DNA of 64,000 nucleotides, taken from assembly GCF_028553765.1 (NCBI RefSeq), contig NZ_CP067134.1, forward strand, positions 88,501-152,500. The letters are read 5' to 3'. Source of the stretch: Paracoccus stylophorae. Lineage in GTDB: Bacteria; Pseudomonadota; Alphaproteobacteria; Rhodobacterales; Rhodobacteraceae. Shown piece by piece: positions 35,670-46,429 of this stretch. The first letter of the stretch is position 1; each line of letters begins with the position of its first letter. The position numbers were made by a program, and so were the translations under genes. Below the pieces are notes generated by a model. It was given only the letters and a program-made list of their open reading frames with translations, searched no databases and was not told the origin of the DNA.

Positions 35670-35938
35670 GGTGATGTTCCCTCTTGTCTCTCTGATGCCC
35701 AAACCGGAACCCCGCCTTGGGTATGTGATGTGTTTCCCCCTTTCCCCGACGCGATGCAACGGATTCACTGCCTTACTGAAATCTTTGCCCAATTCTGTGA
35801 TGCACAAGGGCCACACATCGGCGTGTGGCGGGCGTGAACGCCGCCCGCGCAACGGTGTGGGCCGCGCGCCAAGGCGCTTGTCGGCGGGGGGCGATCCGCG
35901 CTAAGGCTGCGGACGACGCGAAAAACCGGGGGACCCGC
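35670..35938. promoter_or_regulatory. divergent porin / DUF3576 lipoprotein control region
   Basis: A 269-bp gap between two divergent genes. It contains one clear inverted repeat, GCCACAC (35810-35816) with GTGTGGC (35823-35829). The half next to the porin is comparatively AT rich, as expected for a strong promoter, but no confident -35/-10 pair or known operator was recognised. Confidence 0.4.
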
Positions 35939-36415
35939 ATGAAGACCGCACGCGCCGCACGCCTGATCCTCGCAACGACGCTGTGCGCCGGGCTGGCTGC
36001 CTGCGGCGGCGGCAACCGGGGCGGCGCGGGCCCCGGACCCGAATCCGACATGCGGCCCGAGGTGCGCGGCACCACGATCTGGGACCTGTTCGGCAACGAC
36101 GAGAATCCCAACAACACCGTCGGCGTGAACAAGTATCTGTGGAACGCCAGCCTTGAGGTGCTGAACTTCCTGCCGGTGCAGTCGGTCGATCCCTTCACCG
36201 GCGTGATCGTCACCGGCTATGGCACGCCGCCGGGCGGCGGGCGGTCCTATCGCGCGACGATCAAGATCAGCGATCCGGCGCTGGATGCGCGCAGCCTGAA
36301 ACTGTCGTTGCAGGGGCCGGGCGGATCGGCGGTCGAACCGGGCACGGTCCGCGCGGTCGAGGATGCGATCCTGACCCGCGCCCGCCAGCTGCGCATCCGC
36401 GACGGGCGTCTGTAA
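35939..36415 (+). CDS. DUF3576 lipoprotein
   Basis: 158 residues from the ATG at 35939. A lipoprotein signal peptide ends in LAACGGG. The body (TIWDLFGNDENPNNTVGVNKYLWNASLEVLNFLPVQSVDPFTGVIVTGYGTPPGG) is the conserved DUF3576 core found upstream of leuS in alphaproteobacteria. Function is unknown; the conserved neighbourhood with leuS and the LPS-assembly gene lptE suggests an envelope role. Confidence 0.88.
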   Translation: MKTARAARLILATTLCAGLAACGGGNRGGAGPGPESDMRPEVRGTTIWDLFGNDENPNNTVGVNKYLWNASLEVLNFLPVQSVDPFTGVIVTGYGTPPGGGRSYRATIKISDPALDARSLKLSLQGPGGSAVEPGTVRAVEDAILTRARQLRIRDGRL

Positions 36416-36501
36416 CACGGGCCGCGCCGTGCGCGGTCGGGTTGCCTGCGCCGCCACTGGACCCTGCATCCGCCGCCGTATAAACCAAGGCGCGACGAAC
36501 G

Positions 36502-39057
36502 ATGCCAAAGGTCCCGACGATGCCCTATGATCCCGCCACAGCCGAAGCACGCTGGCAGAAGGCCTGGGCCGACGCGGGCAGCTTTGCCGCCATCCGCGAC
36601 GGGCGGCCGAAATACTATGTGCTCGAGATGTTTCCCTATCCCTCGGGGCGCATCCATATGGGCCATGTGCGCAACTACACGATGGGCGACGTGGTGGCGC
36701 GGTTCAAGCGCGCGCAGGGGTTCAGCGTGCTGCATCCGATGGGCTGGGACGCGTTTGGCATGCCGGCCGAGAATGCGGCGATGGAACAGGGCGGCCATCC
36801 GCGCGACTGGACCTACGCCAACATCGCCACGATGCGCGCGCAGCTGAAACCCCTGGGTCTGTCCATCGACTGGAGCCGCGAATTCGCCACCTGCGACGAC
36901 GACTACGTGGCGCAGCAGCAGGCGCTGTTCCTGGACTTTCTGGAGGCCGGGCTGATCACGCGCAAATCCGCGCAGGTGAACTGGGACCCGGTGGACATGA
37001 CCGTTCTGGCCAATGAACAGGTCATCGACGGCAAGGGCTGGCGGTCGGGCGCGCCGGTCGAGCGGCGCGAACTGACCCAGTGGTTCTTCCGCATAAGCGA
37101 CTATTCCGAGGAATTGCTGGCGGCGCTGGACGGGCTGACCGGCTGGCCCGACAAGGTGCGGCTGATGCAGGCGAACTGGATCGGCAAGTCGCGCGGCCTG
37201 CAGATCCGGTTCGAGACCGTCGCCGCACCCGAGGAGTTCGCGCGGATCGACGTCTATACGACCCGCCCCGACACGCTGATGGGAGCCAGCTTCGTGGCGC
37301 TGTCGCCCGATCATCCGCTGACCCGCGATCTGGCCGCCGCCGACCCCGTCGTGGCGGCCTTCATCCGGGAATGTCGCCGCATCGGCACCACCGAAGAAGC
37401 GATCGAGACCGCGCCCAAGCTGGGCTTCGACACCGGGCTGAAGGTGCGCCACCCGCTGGACCCCGACTGGCACCTGCCGATCTGGATCGCGAATTTCGTG
37501 CTGATGGATTACGGCACCGGCGCGATCTTCGGCAGCCCCGCCCATGACGAACGCGACCACGAATTCGCGACGAAATACGATCTGCCGATCCGCGCCACGT
37601 TCGGCGAACCCGGCATGAGCCGGGACGAGGCCGACCGGATGGTCGCCGCCGCGCCCTTTGTGCCGCCGAAAACCGAACCCGTCACCTATGTGCGCGGCTT
37701 CGCGGGCCGCCCCGACCAGACCGGCGAGGCTGCGGTCAACGAAGCGATCGCCCATGCCGAGGCGCAGGGCTGGGGCGAGGGCGTGACCAAATACCGGCTG
37801 CGCGACTGGGGCATCTCGCGCCAGCGATACTGGGGCTGCCCGATCCCGATCCTGCATTGCGACGCCTGCGGCACCGTGCCCGAGGCGCGCGAAAACCTGC
37901 CGGTGCTGTTGCCGCAGGATGTGGGCTTCGACCAGCCGGGCAACCCGCTGGACCGGCACCCGACATGGCGGCAGGCAAGCTGCCCGACCTGCGGCAGCGC
38001 CGCGCGGCGCGAGACCGACACTATGGACACGTTTGTCGATTCCTCGTGGTATTACGCCCGCTTCACCAGCCCCGACGCGCCCACGCCCACGACCCGCGCC
38101 GATGCCGATTACTGGATGAACGTCGACCAGTATATCGGCGGCATCGAACATGCGATCCTGCATCTGCTGTATTCGCGGTTCTTCGCCCGCGCGATGGTGA
38201 AGACCGGGCATCTGCCCGAGACGGCGAAAGAGCCGTTCGACGCGCTGTTCACGCAGGGCATGGTCACGCACGAGATCTATGTGACCCGCGACGAACGCGG
38301 CCGTCCGGTCTATCACCTGCCCGAGGATGTGACCGATGGCCGGTTGGGGGACGGCACGCAGGTCGAGACGATCCCCTCGGCCAAGATGTCGAAATCCAAG
38401 AAGAACGTGGTCGATCCGGTCAATATCGTGGCCAGCTTCGGGGCCGATACGGCGCGCTGGTTCATGCTGTCGGACAGCCCGCCCGAACGAGATGTCGAAT
38501 GGACCGCCGCCGGGGCCGAGGCCGCGCACAAGTTCCTGTCCCGCGTCTGGCGTCTGGCCGACGAGACGCAAGAGGGCGGCGACGACCCCGACCTGGCCCG
38601 CGCCGCGCATCGCGCCATTGCCGAGGTGACGAAATTCGTCGAAGGCTTTGCCTTCAACAAGGCGGTGGCCAAGATCTATGAACTGGCCAACGCCATCGCC
38701 AAATCGGCCGCAGGCGGCGAATCGCGCAGATCCGCGCTGCGGATCATGGCGCAGCTGATGGCGCCGATGGTGCCGCATCTGGCGGAAGAGGTCTGGGCCA
38801 GGGCCGGCGGCGACGGGATGGTCGTGGACGCGGGCTGGCCGCAGGCCGATCCGACGCTGCTGGTCGACGACACGGTGGTCCTGCCGATCCAGATCAACGG
38901 CAAGCGCCGGGCCGAGATCAGCGTGTCCCGCGACATGTCCAAGGACCAGATCGAGGCGCTGGTGATGGCCGACGAGACCGTGCAGCGCTTTCTGGAAGGC
39001 GCGACGCCGCGCAAGCTGATCGTCGTGCCGGGCCGGATCGTCAATGTGGTCGCCTGA
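36502..39057 (+). CDS. leuS: leucyl-tRNA synthetase
   Basis: 851 residues, full length. Class I motifs are [15 protein letters not shown] (HIGH) and KMSKSKKN; a zinc-type cysteine cluster (CDACGTV and CPTCGS) and the CP1 editing domain are present. It charges tRNA-Leu in the cytoplasm. The long antisense open frame over it is a GC-rich shadow. The 3' end overlaps lptE by 14 nt. Confidence 0.97.
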   Translation: MPKVPTMPYDPATAEARWQKAWADAGSFAAIRDGRPKYYVLEMFPYPSGRIHMGHVRNYTMGDVVARFKRAQGFSVLHPMGWDAFGMPAENAAMEQGGHPRDWTYANIATMRAQLKPLGLSIDWSREFATCDDDYVAQQQALFLDFLEAGLITRKSAQVNWDPVDMTVLANEQVIDGKGWRSGAPVERRELTQWFFRISDYSEELLAALDGLTGWPDKVRLMQANWIGKSRGLQIRFETVAAPEEFARIDVYTTRPDTLMGASFVALSPDHPLTRDLAAADPVVAAFIRECRRIGTTEEAIETAPKLGFDTGLKVRHPLDPDWHLPIWIANFVLMDYGTGAIFGSPAHDERDHEFATKYDLPIRATFGEPGMSRDEADRMVAAAPFVPPKTEPVTYVRGFAGRPDQTGEAAVNEAIAHAEAQGWGEGVTKYRLRDWGISRQRYWGCPIPILHCDACGTVPEARENLPVLLPQDVGFDQPGNPLDRHPTWRQASCPTCGSAARRETDTMDTFVDSSWYYARFTSPDAPTPTTRADADYWMNVDQYIGGIEHAILHLLYSRFFARAMVKTGHLPETAKEPFDALFTQGMVTHEIYVTRDERGRPVYHLPEDVTDGRLGDGTQVETIPSAKMSKSKKNVVDPVNIVASFGADTARWFMLSDSPPERDVEWTAAGAEAAHKFLSRVWRLADETQEGGDDPDLARAAHRAIAEVTKFVEGFAFNKAVAKIYELANAIAKSAAGGESRRSALRIMAQLMAPMVPHLAEEVWARAGGDGMVVDAGWPQADPTLLVDDTVVLPIQINGKRRAEISVSRDMSKDQIEALVMADETVQRFLEGATPRKLIVVPGRIVNVVA

Positions 39058-39559
39058 ACGCCCGACCCGCCGCGCCGTCGTTCTGGGCGCGCTGGCGCTG
39101 GCGGCGCTGGCCGGTTGCGGGCTGACGCCGGTCTACGGTCCGGGCGGCGCGGGAACCCGGCTGTTCGGCAAGGTCCGTCCGCGCGATCCGGCCACCTACG
39201 AGGAATTCGGTTTCAATCAGCGGCTGGCCGAACGGCTGGGGCCGGACGATGCCGCGATCTATGACCTCGATTACCGGCTCAGCGTCGGGGTGGTGCCGCA
39301 GGCGATCACGCCCGACGAGGTCACGACCCGATATTCGCTGAACGGCACCGTCGATTTCGCGCTGACGGGTGCCGGGGGCCGGGTGCTGACGCGGGGCCGG
39401 GTCAGCAGCTTCACCTCGTATTCCACGACCGGCACGACCATCGCCACGCTGGCGGCCGAAGGCGATGCGCGTCAGCGTCTGGCGCGGATGCTGGCCGATC
39501 AGGTGGTCACGCGGCTGCTGGCGGCGGCGTCGGGGCTGCCGGCCCGTCCGGCGGAATGA
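39044..39559 (+). CDS. lptE: LPS assembly lipoprotein LptE
   Basis: 171 residues. Lipoprotein signal with the acylated cysteine at residue 25 (ALAGC), followed by [10 protein letters not shown], the hallmark start of alphaproteobacterial LptE. It plugs the LptD barrel in the outer membrane. Gene order leuS-lptE-holA is conserved, and it overlaps both neighbours. Confidence 0.9.
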   Translation: MWSPERPTRRAVVLGALALAALAGCGLTPVYGPGGAGTRLFGKVRPRDPATYEEFGFNQRLAERLGPDDAAIYDLDYRLSVGVVPQAITPDEVTTRYSLNGTVDFALTGAGGRVLTRGRVSSFTSYSTTGTTIATLAAEGDARQRLARMLADQVVTRLLAAASGLPARPAE

Positions 39560-40584
39560 ACCTCAAGGGCGCCGAGATCGCCCGCTATCTGGCGCGGCCC
39601 GACCCGTCGCGCCCGGCGCTGCTGATCTATGGTCAGGACGCGATGCGGGTGGCGCTGAAACGCGCGCAGGCGGTCGCGGCGCTTGTGGGCGAGCGTGCGG
39701 ACGAGGAAATGCGCCTGAACCGGCTGGCGGGCGCCGGGCTGAAGAACGATCCGGCCAGCCTGCTGGACGCGATCAAGGAAATCGGCTTCTTCCCCGGCCC
39801 GCGCGTCGTTCTGGTCGAGGATACGCCCGACAGCGCCGCCGACGCGGTCAAGGCGGCCCTGGCCGAATGGCAGCAGGGCGATGCGGTGATGGTGGTGACG
39901 GCGGGGGGGCTGGGCAAGGCCTCGGCCCTGCGCAAGCTGTTCGAGCCGCACCGCACCGCCGTCGCCGCCCCGATCTATGACGACCCGCCCGGCGAGGACG
40001 AGATTCGCAGCTGGCTGCGGGATTCGGGGCTGCGCGACGTCCCGCCCGAGGCGATGCGCGATCTGATGGCGCTGGCGCGCGCGCTGGACCCCGGCGATCT
40101 GCGCCAGACCATCGAAAAGATCGGGCTTTACAAACACGGCGACGACACGCCGCTGACGCCGGCCCAGATCGCGCTGATGGCGCCCGCCACGGTCGAGGCG
40201 GATCTGGACGAATTGCTGCATGTCGTGGCCGAGGGGCGGACCGATCTTTTCGGCCAGCTGATGCGGCGGATCGAGGGGCAGGGCATCGCCCCGGTCACGC
40301 TGGCCGTCGCCGCGCAGCGCCATTTCCGCGCGCTGCACCTGGCCTCGGCCGATCCGCAGGGACCGGGGGCGGGCCTGTCGCGGATGCGGCCGCCGGTCTT
40401 CGGCCCGCGCCGCGACCGCATGGCGCGGCAGGCGCAAGGCTGGGGCACCGGTCCGCTGGAAGAGGCGGTGTCGTCGCTGCTGGCGACCGATCTGGCGCTG
40501 CGCAGCTCGACCCGGGCGCCGCAGATGGCGCTGGTGGAACGGGCGCTGATCCGTCTGGCGATCGTCGCCCGGGGCCGCAGATGA
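39556..40584 (+). CDS. holA: DNA polymerase III subunit delta
   Basis: 342 residues. The N terminus LKGAEIARYLARPDPSRPALLIYGQDAMRVALKRAQ is typical of delta, which opens the sliding clamp in the clamp loader. The C-terminal helical domain holds LRSSTRAPQMALVERALIRL. The start overlaps the lptE stop by 4 nt, and the stop overlaps the flavoprotein gene by 4 nt. Confidence 0.93.
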   Translation: MNLKGAEIARYLARPDPSRPALLIYGQDAMRVALKRAQAVAALVGERADEEMRLNRLAGAGLKNDPASLLDAIKEIGFFPGPRVVLVEDTPDSAADAVKAALAEWQQGDAVMVVTAGGLGKASALRKLFEPHRTAVAAPIYDDPPGEDEIRSWLRDSGLRDVPPEAMRDLMALARALDPGDLRQTIEKIGLYKHGDDTPLTPAQIALMAPATVEADLDELLHVVAEGRTDLFGQLMRRIEGQGIAPVTLAVAAQRHFRALHLASADPQGPGAGLSRMRPPVFGPRRDRMARQAQGWGTGPLEEAVSSLLATDLALRSSTRAPQMALVERALIRLAIVARGRR

Positions 40585-41792
40585 ACGAGGTTCCGGACGC
40601 GCTGGTGATCGGCGCGGGGCCGGCCGGGCTGATGGCGGCCGAGATGCTGTCGGACGCCAGCCATCGCGTCGTCGTGGCCGAGGCGATGCCCACGCCCGCG
40701 CGCAAGTTCCTGATGGCCGGCAAATCCGGGCTGAACCTGACCAGGGCCCAGCCTGCGGCGGATTTCGCGCGCCATTTCGGCGGCGGCAGCGGGGGCTGTC
40801 TGCCCCCGCACCCCCGAGGATATTTCGACGCCAAAGACGGGACCTTCGGCCCGGAGGCGGTGATGGCATGGGCGCGGGGTCTGGGGATCGAGCTGTTCAC
40901 CGGCTCGACCGGGCGGGTCTTTCCGGTCGGCATGAAAGCCTCGCCGCTGCTGCGGGCGTGGCTGGCGCGGCTGCGCGCGAACGGCGTCGATCTGCGCACG
41001 CGCTGGCGGTGGCGGGGCGTGGCGGGCGGGTTCGAGTTCGACACGCCGGCCGGGCCGCGCATCCTGTCGCCGCGCGCCACCGTGCTGGCCCTGGGCGGGG
41101 CCAGCTGGCCGCGTCTGGGGTCGGATGCGGGCTGGGTGCCGATGCTGCGCGCGGCGGGGGTTTCGGTCGCCGATTTCAGGCCCGCGAATATGGGGTTCCG
41201 GGTCCGCTGGTCGCCGCAGATGGCGCGGCATTTCGGGGCGGCGGTCAAGAACACGGCCATCGTCGCGGGCAGCGCGACCGGCCGCGGCGAATGGATCGTG
41301 TCGCGTGCGGGGATCGAGGGCGGCGGCATTTATGAAGTCGCCGCCGCGATCCGCGACGGGGCCGCGGCGCAAATCGATCTGGCACCCGATCTTGACGTCC
41401 GCGCGCTGACCCGGCGGCTTGAGGCGGTTCCGGACCGGCTGTCGGTCGGCAACCGACTGCGTCGGGTGCTGCGCGATCCGGTCAAGGTGGCGCTGCTGCT
41501 GGAATGGGGCCGGCCATGGCCCGACACGGCGGCCGGATGGGCCGCGCGGATGAAGGCGCTGCCCATGCGCCACGACGGGCCGATGGGGCTGGAGCGGGCG
41601 ATTTCATCGGCCGGGGGGATCGAATGGTCTGCGGTGATGCCCGATCTGGAACTGCGCGCGCTGCCCGGCGTGTTCGCCGCCGGCGAGATGCTGGACTGGG
41701 AGGCGCCGACCGGCGGCTATCTGCTGACCGCCTGCCTGGCGACCGGGCGGCTGGCCGGTCTGGCGGCGTCGCGACATGCCGGCCGTCTCTGA
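40581..41792 (+). CDS. HI0933/PP_4765-type flavoprotein (NAD(P)/FAD-dependent oxidoreductase)
   Basis: 403 residues. The FAD loop VIGAGPAGLMAAE is near the start; then ARKFLMAGKSGLNLTRA, and the C-terminal APTGGYLLTACLATGRLAG block that closes the FAD site. These mark the uncharacterised flavoprotein family of Pseudomonas PP_4765. Residues at about 70-90, including LPPHPRGYFDAKDG, are encoded by a dispersed hairpin repeat (40789-40835) and are not expected from the family. Substrate unknown. Confidence 0.87.
   Translation: MNEVPDALVIGAGPAGLMAAEMLSDASHRVVVAEAMPTPARKFLMAGKSGLNLTRAQPAADFARHFGGGSGGCLPPHPRGYFDAKDGTFGPEAVMAWARGLGIELFTGSTGRVFPVGMKASPLLRAWLARLRANGVDLRTRWRWRGVAGGFEFDTPAGPRILSPRATVLALGGASWPRLGSDAGWVPMLRAAGVSVADFRPANMGFRVRWSPQMARHFGAAVKNTAIVAGSATGRGEWIVSRAGIEGGGIYEVAAAIRDGAAAQIDLAPDLDVRALTRRLEAVPDRLSVGNRLRRVLRDPVKVALLLEWGRPWPDTAAGWAARMKALPMRHDGPMGLERAISSAGGIEWSAVMPDLELRALPGVFAAGEMLDWEAPTGGYLLTACLATGRLAGLAASRHAGRL
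40789..40835 (+). repeat. dispersed GC-hairpin repeat, intragenic copy
   Basis: GCGGGGG (40789-40795) pairs with CCCCCGC (40803-40809); then ACCCCCGAGGATATTT and CCAAAGA. The same hairpin followed by ACCCCCGAGG(T)ATTTG occurs between genes at 46858-46910 and, inverted, at 56207-56290. Here it sits inside an open reading frame. Confidence 0.7.
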
Positions 41793-41798
41793 CGCGGC

Positions 41799-42386
41799 CT
41801 AGGGCGATGCGATGCGGCGAAAGGCCGGGCGCTGCCGCATCCGGTCCAGAAATTCGGTCAGCCGCGTCTCGACGATGGGGAACCGCGCGCTCAGCGCCCA
41901 GATCAGGCAATGGGCCAGGATCAGATCGGGCACCGTCATCCGGTCGCCCATCACGAAATCCCCCTCGCCCATGCGGTGCGACAGCGTCTTCTGGCTGCGC
42001 TCGAATTCCCACCGCAGCGTGTTCTTGATCGCGCCAAGACGCATCTCCTCGGGCAGCACGAAGCTGTGGCGCGCCGCCAGCCACAGCGCCGCGTCGAATT
42101 CGTCCAGCAGGAACTGGGTCAGGCTGTCCTGCCGCGCCCGGTCCAGCGTGCCGGCCGGCCAGGTGAAATCGCCGTGGCGGTCGGCCAGATAGGTCAGGAT
42201 CGCGGTCGAATCGGTGATCGGCGTGCCGTCGTCAATCAGCACCGGCACCTTGCCGGCGGGGTTGAATTCGACCACGCCCTCTCCGTGCGGGTTGGCGGGG
42301 ATGTGGCGATAGGGCTGACCCAGCTCTTCCAGCAGCCACAGCACGCGAAAGGTGCGGCTGTCGGTCTTGCCGATGACGGTATACAT
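41799..42386 (-). CDS. glutathione S-transferase family protein
   Basis: 195 residues from the ATG at 42386, which has AAGGAGG at ideal distance. The thioredoxin-like N terminus (YTVIGKTDSRTFRVLWLLEELGQPY) has the usual cis-Pro block KVPVLIDDG and DSTAILTYLAD, then the helical GST C domain. Substrate unknown. It converges on the flavoprotein gene with a 6-bp gap. Confidence 0.9.
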   Translation of the reverse strand: MYTVIGKTDSRTFRVLWLLEELGQPYRHIPANPHGEGVVEFNPAGKVPVLIDDGTPITDSTAILTYLADRHGDFTWPAGTLDRARQDSLTQFLLDEFDAALWLAARHSFVLPEEMRLGAIKNTLRWEFERSQKTLSHRMGEGDFVMGDRMTVPDLILAHCLIWALSARFPIVETRLTEFLDRMRQRPAFRRIASP

Positions 42387-42483
42387 CTGCGCCTCCTTCA
42401 TGCGGCCCGGTCCGCGGCCGGCTGCGTGTCGCGGGCGGGGACCGCGCCCGATCGCGTTCGGCCCGCCCCCCCGATGGAAGGGA

Positions 42484-43065
42484 TCACGCCTTGCCGCAGG
42501 ACACAAGCTGGGCGCGATACATCTGCGCGCGCTGACCGACATTGCCCGCCACGCGGACCAGCCAGCTTTTGTTCAGATAGGACCGCCGTGCATAGCCCGA
42601 CCGCCCCTCGTGATAGGCCAGATATTGCGAGGTGGCGTCCCATTTCGACAGGCCCAGGATCCGGGACGATCCGTTCATGTACCAGCCCATGAAATCGGTG
42701 GCGTCGTCGATGTCGTTGCGCCGCGCCCGGCCGTTGCCGGTTTCCTTCAGATATTCCTCCCACGTGCCGTCCAGCGCCTGGCTGTAGCCATAGGCGCTGC
42801 TTTGCCGGCCGATGGGAATGACGCCCAACGCGTATTGGTGCGGGGTGCGCGCGTCGCCGACGAATTTCGATTCCTGGTGGATCGCGGCCATCTGCACGTG
42901 GACCGGTACGCCCCACCGCCGCTCGGTCTTTTTCATCGCGCGCAGATAGGCCGGGCGTTCGGCCACGATGGCGCAGGCGTTGTCCAGATTGCGGGGTGCC
43001 TTGTCGCTGCCGCCGCCGCATGACGCGACCAGCCCGACAATCGCCAGTTTCAGAAACCTGTTCAT
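42484..43065 (-). CDS. lytic transglycosylase-type lipoprotein
   Basis: 193 residues from ATG 43065. A lipoprotein signal ends in VASC16. The SLT-like domain shows AAIHQESKF with the probable catalytic Glu, then SAYGYSQALDGTWEEYL and YHEGRSGYARRSYLNKSWL. It should cleave peptidoglycan glycan strands from the membrane. The frame extension upstream is not needed. Confidence 0.87.
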   Translation of the reverse strand: MNRFLKLAIVGLVASCGGGSDKAPRNLDNACAIVAERPAYLRAMKKTERRWGVPVHVQMAAIHQESKFVGDARTPHQYALGVIPIGRQSSAYGYSQALDGTWEEYLKETGNGRARRNDIDDATDFMGWYMNGSSRILGLSKWDATSQYLAYHEGRSGYARRSYLNKSWLVRVAGNVGQRAQMYRAQLVSCGKA

Positions 43066-43135
43066 CCTGCCCTCTTGTCGTTTTCCTGCGATCTTAGGCG
43101 AAAACGACAAGAGGTGAAATCACAAACCCGGAAGC

Positions 43136-44611
43136 TCAGACCGCCAGAACCGCCTGAACCGCGCGCCGCCACGCGGAATATCGCCGGTCGCGGGTCGCCT
43201 CGTCCATGGCTGGCTTGAACCTGCGCTCCAGCCGCCATGCCTTGGCGTACTCCGCCGGGCCGGGGCACAGCCCGGCGCGGTATCCGGCCAGCCATGCCGC
43301 GCCCTGGGCGGTGGTTTCGGTGTTTTCGGGCCGGTCAACCGGCGCGCCGATGATGTCGGCCAGGAACTGCATCGCCGGTTCGCTGGCGGTCATGCCGCCA
43401 TCGACGCGCAGCACCGCATCGCCCGCCTGCGGCCAGTCGGCGCGCATCGCCTCAAGCAGGTCGCGGGTCTGGAACCCGACGCTTTCCAGCGCCGCGCGGG
43501 CGAATTCGGCAGGCCCGGTGTTGCGGGTCAGGCCGAAGATCGCGCCCCGCGCCTCGGGCGCCCAATAGGGGGCGCCAAGCCCGGTGAAGGCCGGCACCAT
43601 GATGATCTGCTGGCCGTCATCGGCGGCGGCGGACAAGGGCTGGGTCTCGGCCGCCTCGCGGATGATCTTCAGCCCGTCGCGCAGCCACTGGACCACGGCG
43701 CCGGCGATGAAGATGCTGCCCTCCAGCGCATAGGTGGTCTGTCCGTCCAGCCGATAGGCGACCGTCGTCAGCAGCCGGTTGTCGGACCGCACGGCCTGAT
43801 CGCCGGTGTTCAGCAGCGCGAAACAGCCGGTGCCATAGGTCGATTTCATCATGCCGGGTTCGAAACAGGCCTGCCCGACGGTCGCGGCGTGCTGATCGCC
43901 GGCCACGCCCAGGATCGGGATCTCGCGCCCGAACAGATCGGCGCGGGTCATGCCGAATTCGTCGGCGCTGTCGCGGATCTGGGGCAGCATCGCCATCGGC
44001 ACGCCGAACAGCCGGCACATCTCGTCGGACCAGTCGCCCTTGCGGATGTCATACAGCAGGGTGCGGCTGGCATTGGTGGCGTCGGTGACATGGGACCGGC
44101 CGCCGGTCAGTTTCCAGATCAGAAAGCTGTCCACGGTGCCGAAGGCCAGCTCGCCCGCCTCGGCCCGCGCCCGCGCGCCCTCGACCCGGTCCAGGATCCA
44201 GGCGATCTTGGTGGCGCTGAAATAGGGGTCCAGCAGCAGGCCGGTGGTCGCGGTCACCTGATCCTCGGCGCCCTCGTCCTTCAGACGCTGGATTTCCTCG
44301 AAGCTGCGCCGGTCCTGCCAGACGATGGCGCGGTGGATCGGCTGGCCGGTCCGGCGGTCCCAGATCACCACCGTCTCGCGCTGATTGGTGATGCCGATGG
44401 CGTCGATGCGCGGATTGTCGGCCTGTTCGATGGCCCCGCGCGCGGTCGCGGCACTGGTCGTCCAGATATCGTCGGGTTCGTGTTCGACCCAACCCGAGCG
44501 GGGGAAATGCTGGGCGAATTCCTGCTGCGCGCGGGCCAGAACCCGCAGATCGTCGGTGAAGATCAGCGCGCGCGATGATGTGGTGCCCTGATCCATCGCC
44601 AGTATCGTCAT
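43136..44611 (-). CDS. glpK: glycerol kinase
   Basis: 491 residues, full length. It phosphorylates glycerol to glycerol-3-phosphate. FGGY-family blocks: [13 protein letters not shown] at the N terminus and [30 protein letters not shown] in the middle. It is the last gene of the glp operon, after a strong terminator-like hairpin (44633-44662), so its expression may be set below that of the transporter genes. Confidence 0.96.
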   Translation of the reverse strand: MTILAMDQGTTSSRALIFTDDLRVLARAQQEFAQHFPRSGWVEHEPDDIWTTSAATARGAIEQADNPRIDAIGITNQRETVVIWDRRTGQPIHRAIVWQDRRSFEEIQRLKDEGAEDQVTATTGLLLDPYFSATKIAWILDRVEGARARAEAGELAFGTVDSFLIWKLTGGRSHVTDATNASRTLLYDIRKGDWSDEMCRLFGVPMAMLPQIRDSADEFGMTRADLFGREIPILGVAGDQHAATVGQACFEPGMMKSTYGTGCFALLNTGDQAVRSDNRLLTTVAYRLDGQTTYALEGSIFIAGAVVQWLRDGLKIIREAAETQPLSAAADDGQQIIMVPAFTGLGAPYWAPEARGAIFGLTRNTGPAEFARAALESVGFQTRDLLEAMRADWPQAGDAVLRVDGGMTASEPAMQFLADIIGAPVDRPENTETTAQGAAWLAGYRAGLCPGPAEYAKAWRLERRFKPAMDEATRDRRYSAWRRAVQAVLAV

Positions 44612-44632
44612 GCCCGCCTCCTGTCGCGCGTC

Positions 44633-44662
44633 AAAAAAGGGGGCGGCCGCGTGGCCGCCCCC
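44633..44662 (-). terminator. intrinsic terminator between glpV and glpK
   Basis: GGGGGCGGCC (44639-44648) and GGCCGCCCCC (44653-44662) form a 10-bp stem with a 4-nt loop, followed on the minus strand by six T. It lies 15 nt after the glpV stop and 22 nt before the glpK start, inside an apparent operon. Confidence 0.88.
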
Positions 44663-44676
44663 ATCTGTGCCGTCCG

Positions 44677-46389
44677 TTATTCCTGCCAGCTTTTCACCAG
44701 CTCTTCATAGCTGATGGTTTCCGGCTGCGGCTTTTCGTTGTCCAGCTTCAGCTGCGGGGCCAGGGTGCCGTTTTCCCTGGCATGGTTGTTCCACCATTCC
44801 AGGTCATGCTCTTCGGCCATCTTCGGGCCGATATCGCCCTGGATGCCCGCACGCTCCAGCCGCTCCATCACCTTTTCCTGCTCGGCGCACAGGCTGTCCA
44901 TCGCCTCTTGCGCGGTCTTGGCGCCCGACGAGGCGTCGCCGATGGCCTGCCACCACAGCTGCGCCAGCTTGGGGTAATCCGGCACGTTGGTCCCGGTCGG
45001 CGACCAGTTCAGACGCGCGGGCGAGCGATAGAACTCGACCAGACCGCCCAGTTCCGGCGCGCGGTCGGTGAAGCTGTCGTGCTGGATCGTCGATTCGCGG
45101 ATGAAGGTCAGGCCGACATGGCTTTTCTTGACGTCCACGGTCTTCGAGGTGACGAACTGCGCGTAAAGCCAGGCGGCCTTGGCGCGATCCTCGGGGGTGG
45201 ATTTCAGGATCGTCCACGACCCGGCATCCTGATAGCCCAGCTTCATCCCCTCTTGCCAATAGGCGCCGTGGGGCGAGGGGGCCATGCGCCATTTCGGCGT
45301 GCCGTCCTCGTTCATCACCGGGGTGCGCGGCTTGACCATGTCGGCGGTGAAGGTGGTGTACCAGAACATCTGCTGCGCCACCTCGCCCTGCGCCGGGACC
45401 GGTCCCGATTCGCTGAACGTCATGCCCTGCGCGGCGGGCGGGGCATAGGCGTCGATCCAGTCCAGATATTTCTGGATCGCATAGACCGCGGCAGGCCCGT
45501 TCGTGTCGCCGCCGCGCGCCACGCAGCTGCCGACGGGGCGGCTGTTTTCATCGACGCGGATGCCCCATTCGTCGACCGGCACGCCATTGGGGATGCCCTT
45601 GTCGCCGTTCCCGGCCATCGACAGCCACGCATCGGTGAAGCGCCAGCCGAGGCTGGGGTCCTTCTTGCCGTAATCCATGTGGCCATAGACCTGCTTGCCG
45701 TCGATCTCGCGGCCGGTGAAGAACTCGGCAATGTCCTCATAGGCCGACCAGTTGACCGGAACGCCCAGGTCATAGCCGTATTTCTCCTTGAAATCGGCCT
45801 TGTTCTGTTCGTCGTTGAACCAGTCGTGGCGGAACCAGTAGAGATTGGCGAATTGCTGGTCGGGCAGCTGATAGATCTCGCCGTCCGGGGCGGTGGTAAA
45901 GCTGATGCCGATGAAATCGTCGATGTCCAGATTCGGATTGGTGACGTCGGCGCCTTCGTTTTCCATCCAGTCCGACAGGCTGCGCGCCTGCTGGTAACGC
46001 CAATGCGTGCCGATCAGGTCGGAATCGTTGACATAGGCGTCATAGATGTTCTCGCCCGACTGCATCTGGGTCTGCAGCTTTTCGACCACGTCCCCCTCGC
46101 CGATCAGGTCGTGGGTGACGTTGATGCCGGTGATCGCGGTGAAGGCCGGGGCCAGCACCTTGGATTCGTATTCATGCGTGGTGATGGTTTCGGACACGAC
46201 ATTGATGTCCATGCCTTGGAAAGGCTCGGCGGCGTCGATGAACCACTGCATCTCGGCCTCCTGTTCCTCTCGGGTCAGGACCGAATTGTCGATCTCGGCA
46301 TCCAGAAAGGATTTCGCCTCCTCGATGCCGGCCTGTGCGGCGGTGGCCATCAGCGCAAGCGCCATGGCGGTGGTCAGATGAAGTTTCAT
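44677..46389 (-). CDS. glpV: glycerol ABC transporter substrate-binding protein GlpV
   Basis: 570 residues, signal peptide ending ATAAQA near residue 20. A large family-1 type solute-binding protein. Identity follows from its position in the glpSTPQUV-type glycerol ABC operon known from Rhizobium, between the small membrane gene glpU and glpK. CGGGAGGGAG precedes the ATG. Confidence 0.88.
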   Translation of the reverse strand: MKLHLTTAMALALMATAAQAGIEEAKSFLDAEIDNSVLTREEQEAEMQWFIDAAEPFQGMDINVVSETITTHEYESKVLAPAFTAITGINVTHDLIGEGDVVEKLQTQMQSGENIYDAYVNDSDLIGTHWRYQQARSLSDWMENEGADVTNPNLDIDDFIGISFTTAPDGEIYQLPDQQFANLYWFRHDWFNDEQNKADFKEKYGYDLGVPVNWSAYEDIAEFFTGREIDGKQVYGHMDYGKKDPSLGWRFTDAWLSMAGNGDKGIPNGVPVDEWGIRVDENSRPVGSCVARGGDTNGPAAVYAIQKYLDWIDAYAPPAAQGMTFSESGPVPAQGEVAQQMFWYTTFTADMVKPRTPVMNEDGTPKWRMAPSPHGAYWQEGMKLGYQDAGSWTILKSTPEDRAKAAWLYAQFVTSKTVDVKKSHVGLTFIRESTIQHDSFTDRAPELGGLVEFYRSPARLNWSPTGTNVPDYPKLAQLWWQAIGDASSGAKTAQEAMDSLCAEQEKVMERLERAGIQGDIGPKMAEEHDLEWWNNHARENGTLAPQLKLDNEKPQPETISYEELVKSWQE

Positions 46390-46429
46390 GGTCTCCCTCC
46401 CGTTAAGGTGCCGGTCGTGCCGGCGGTTT

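Noticed and set aside
36247..38778. 843-codon open frame antisense to leuS
   Set aside because: High GC suppresses stop codons on the opposite strand; the frame lacks a ribosome site and any domain, while leuS on the other strand is complete.
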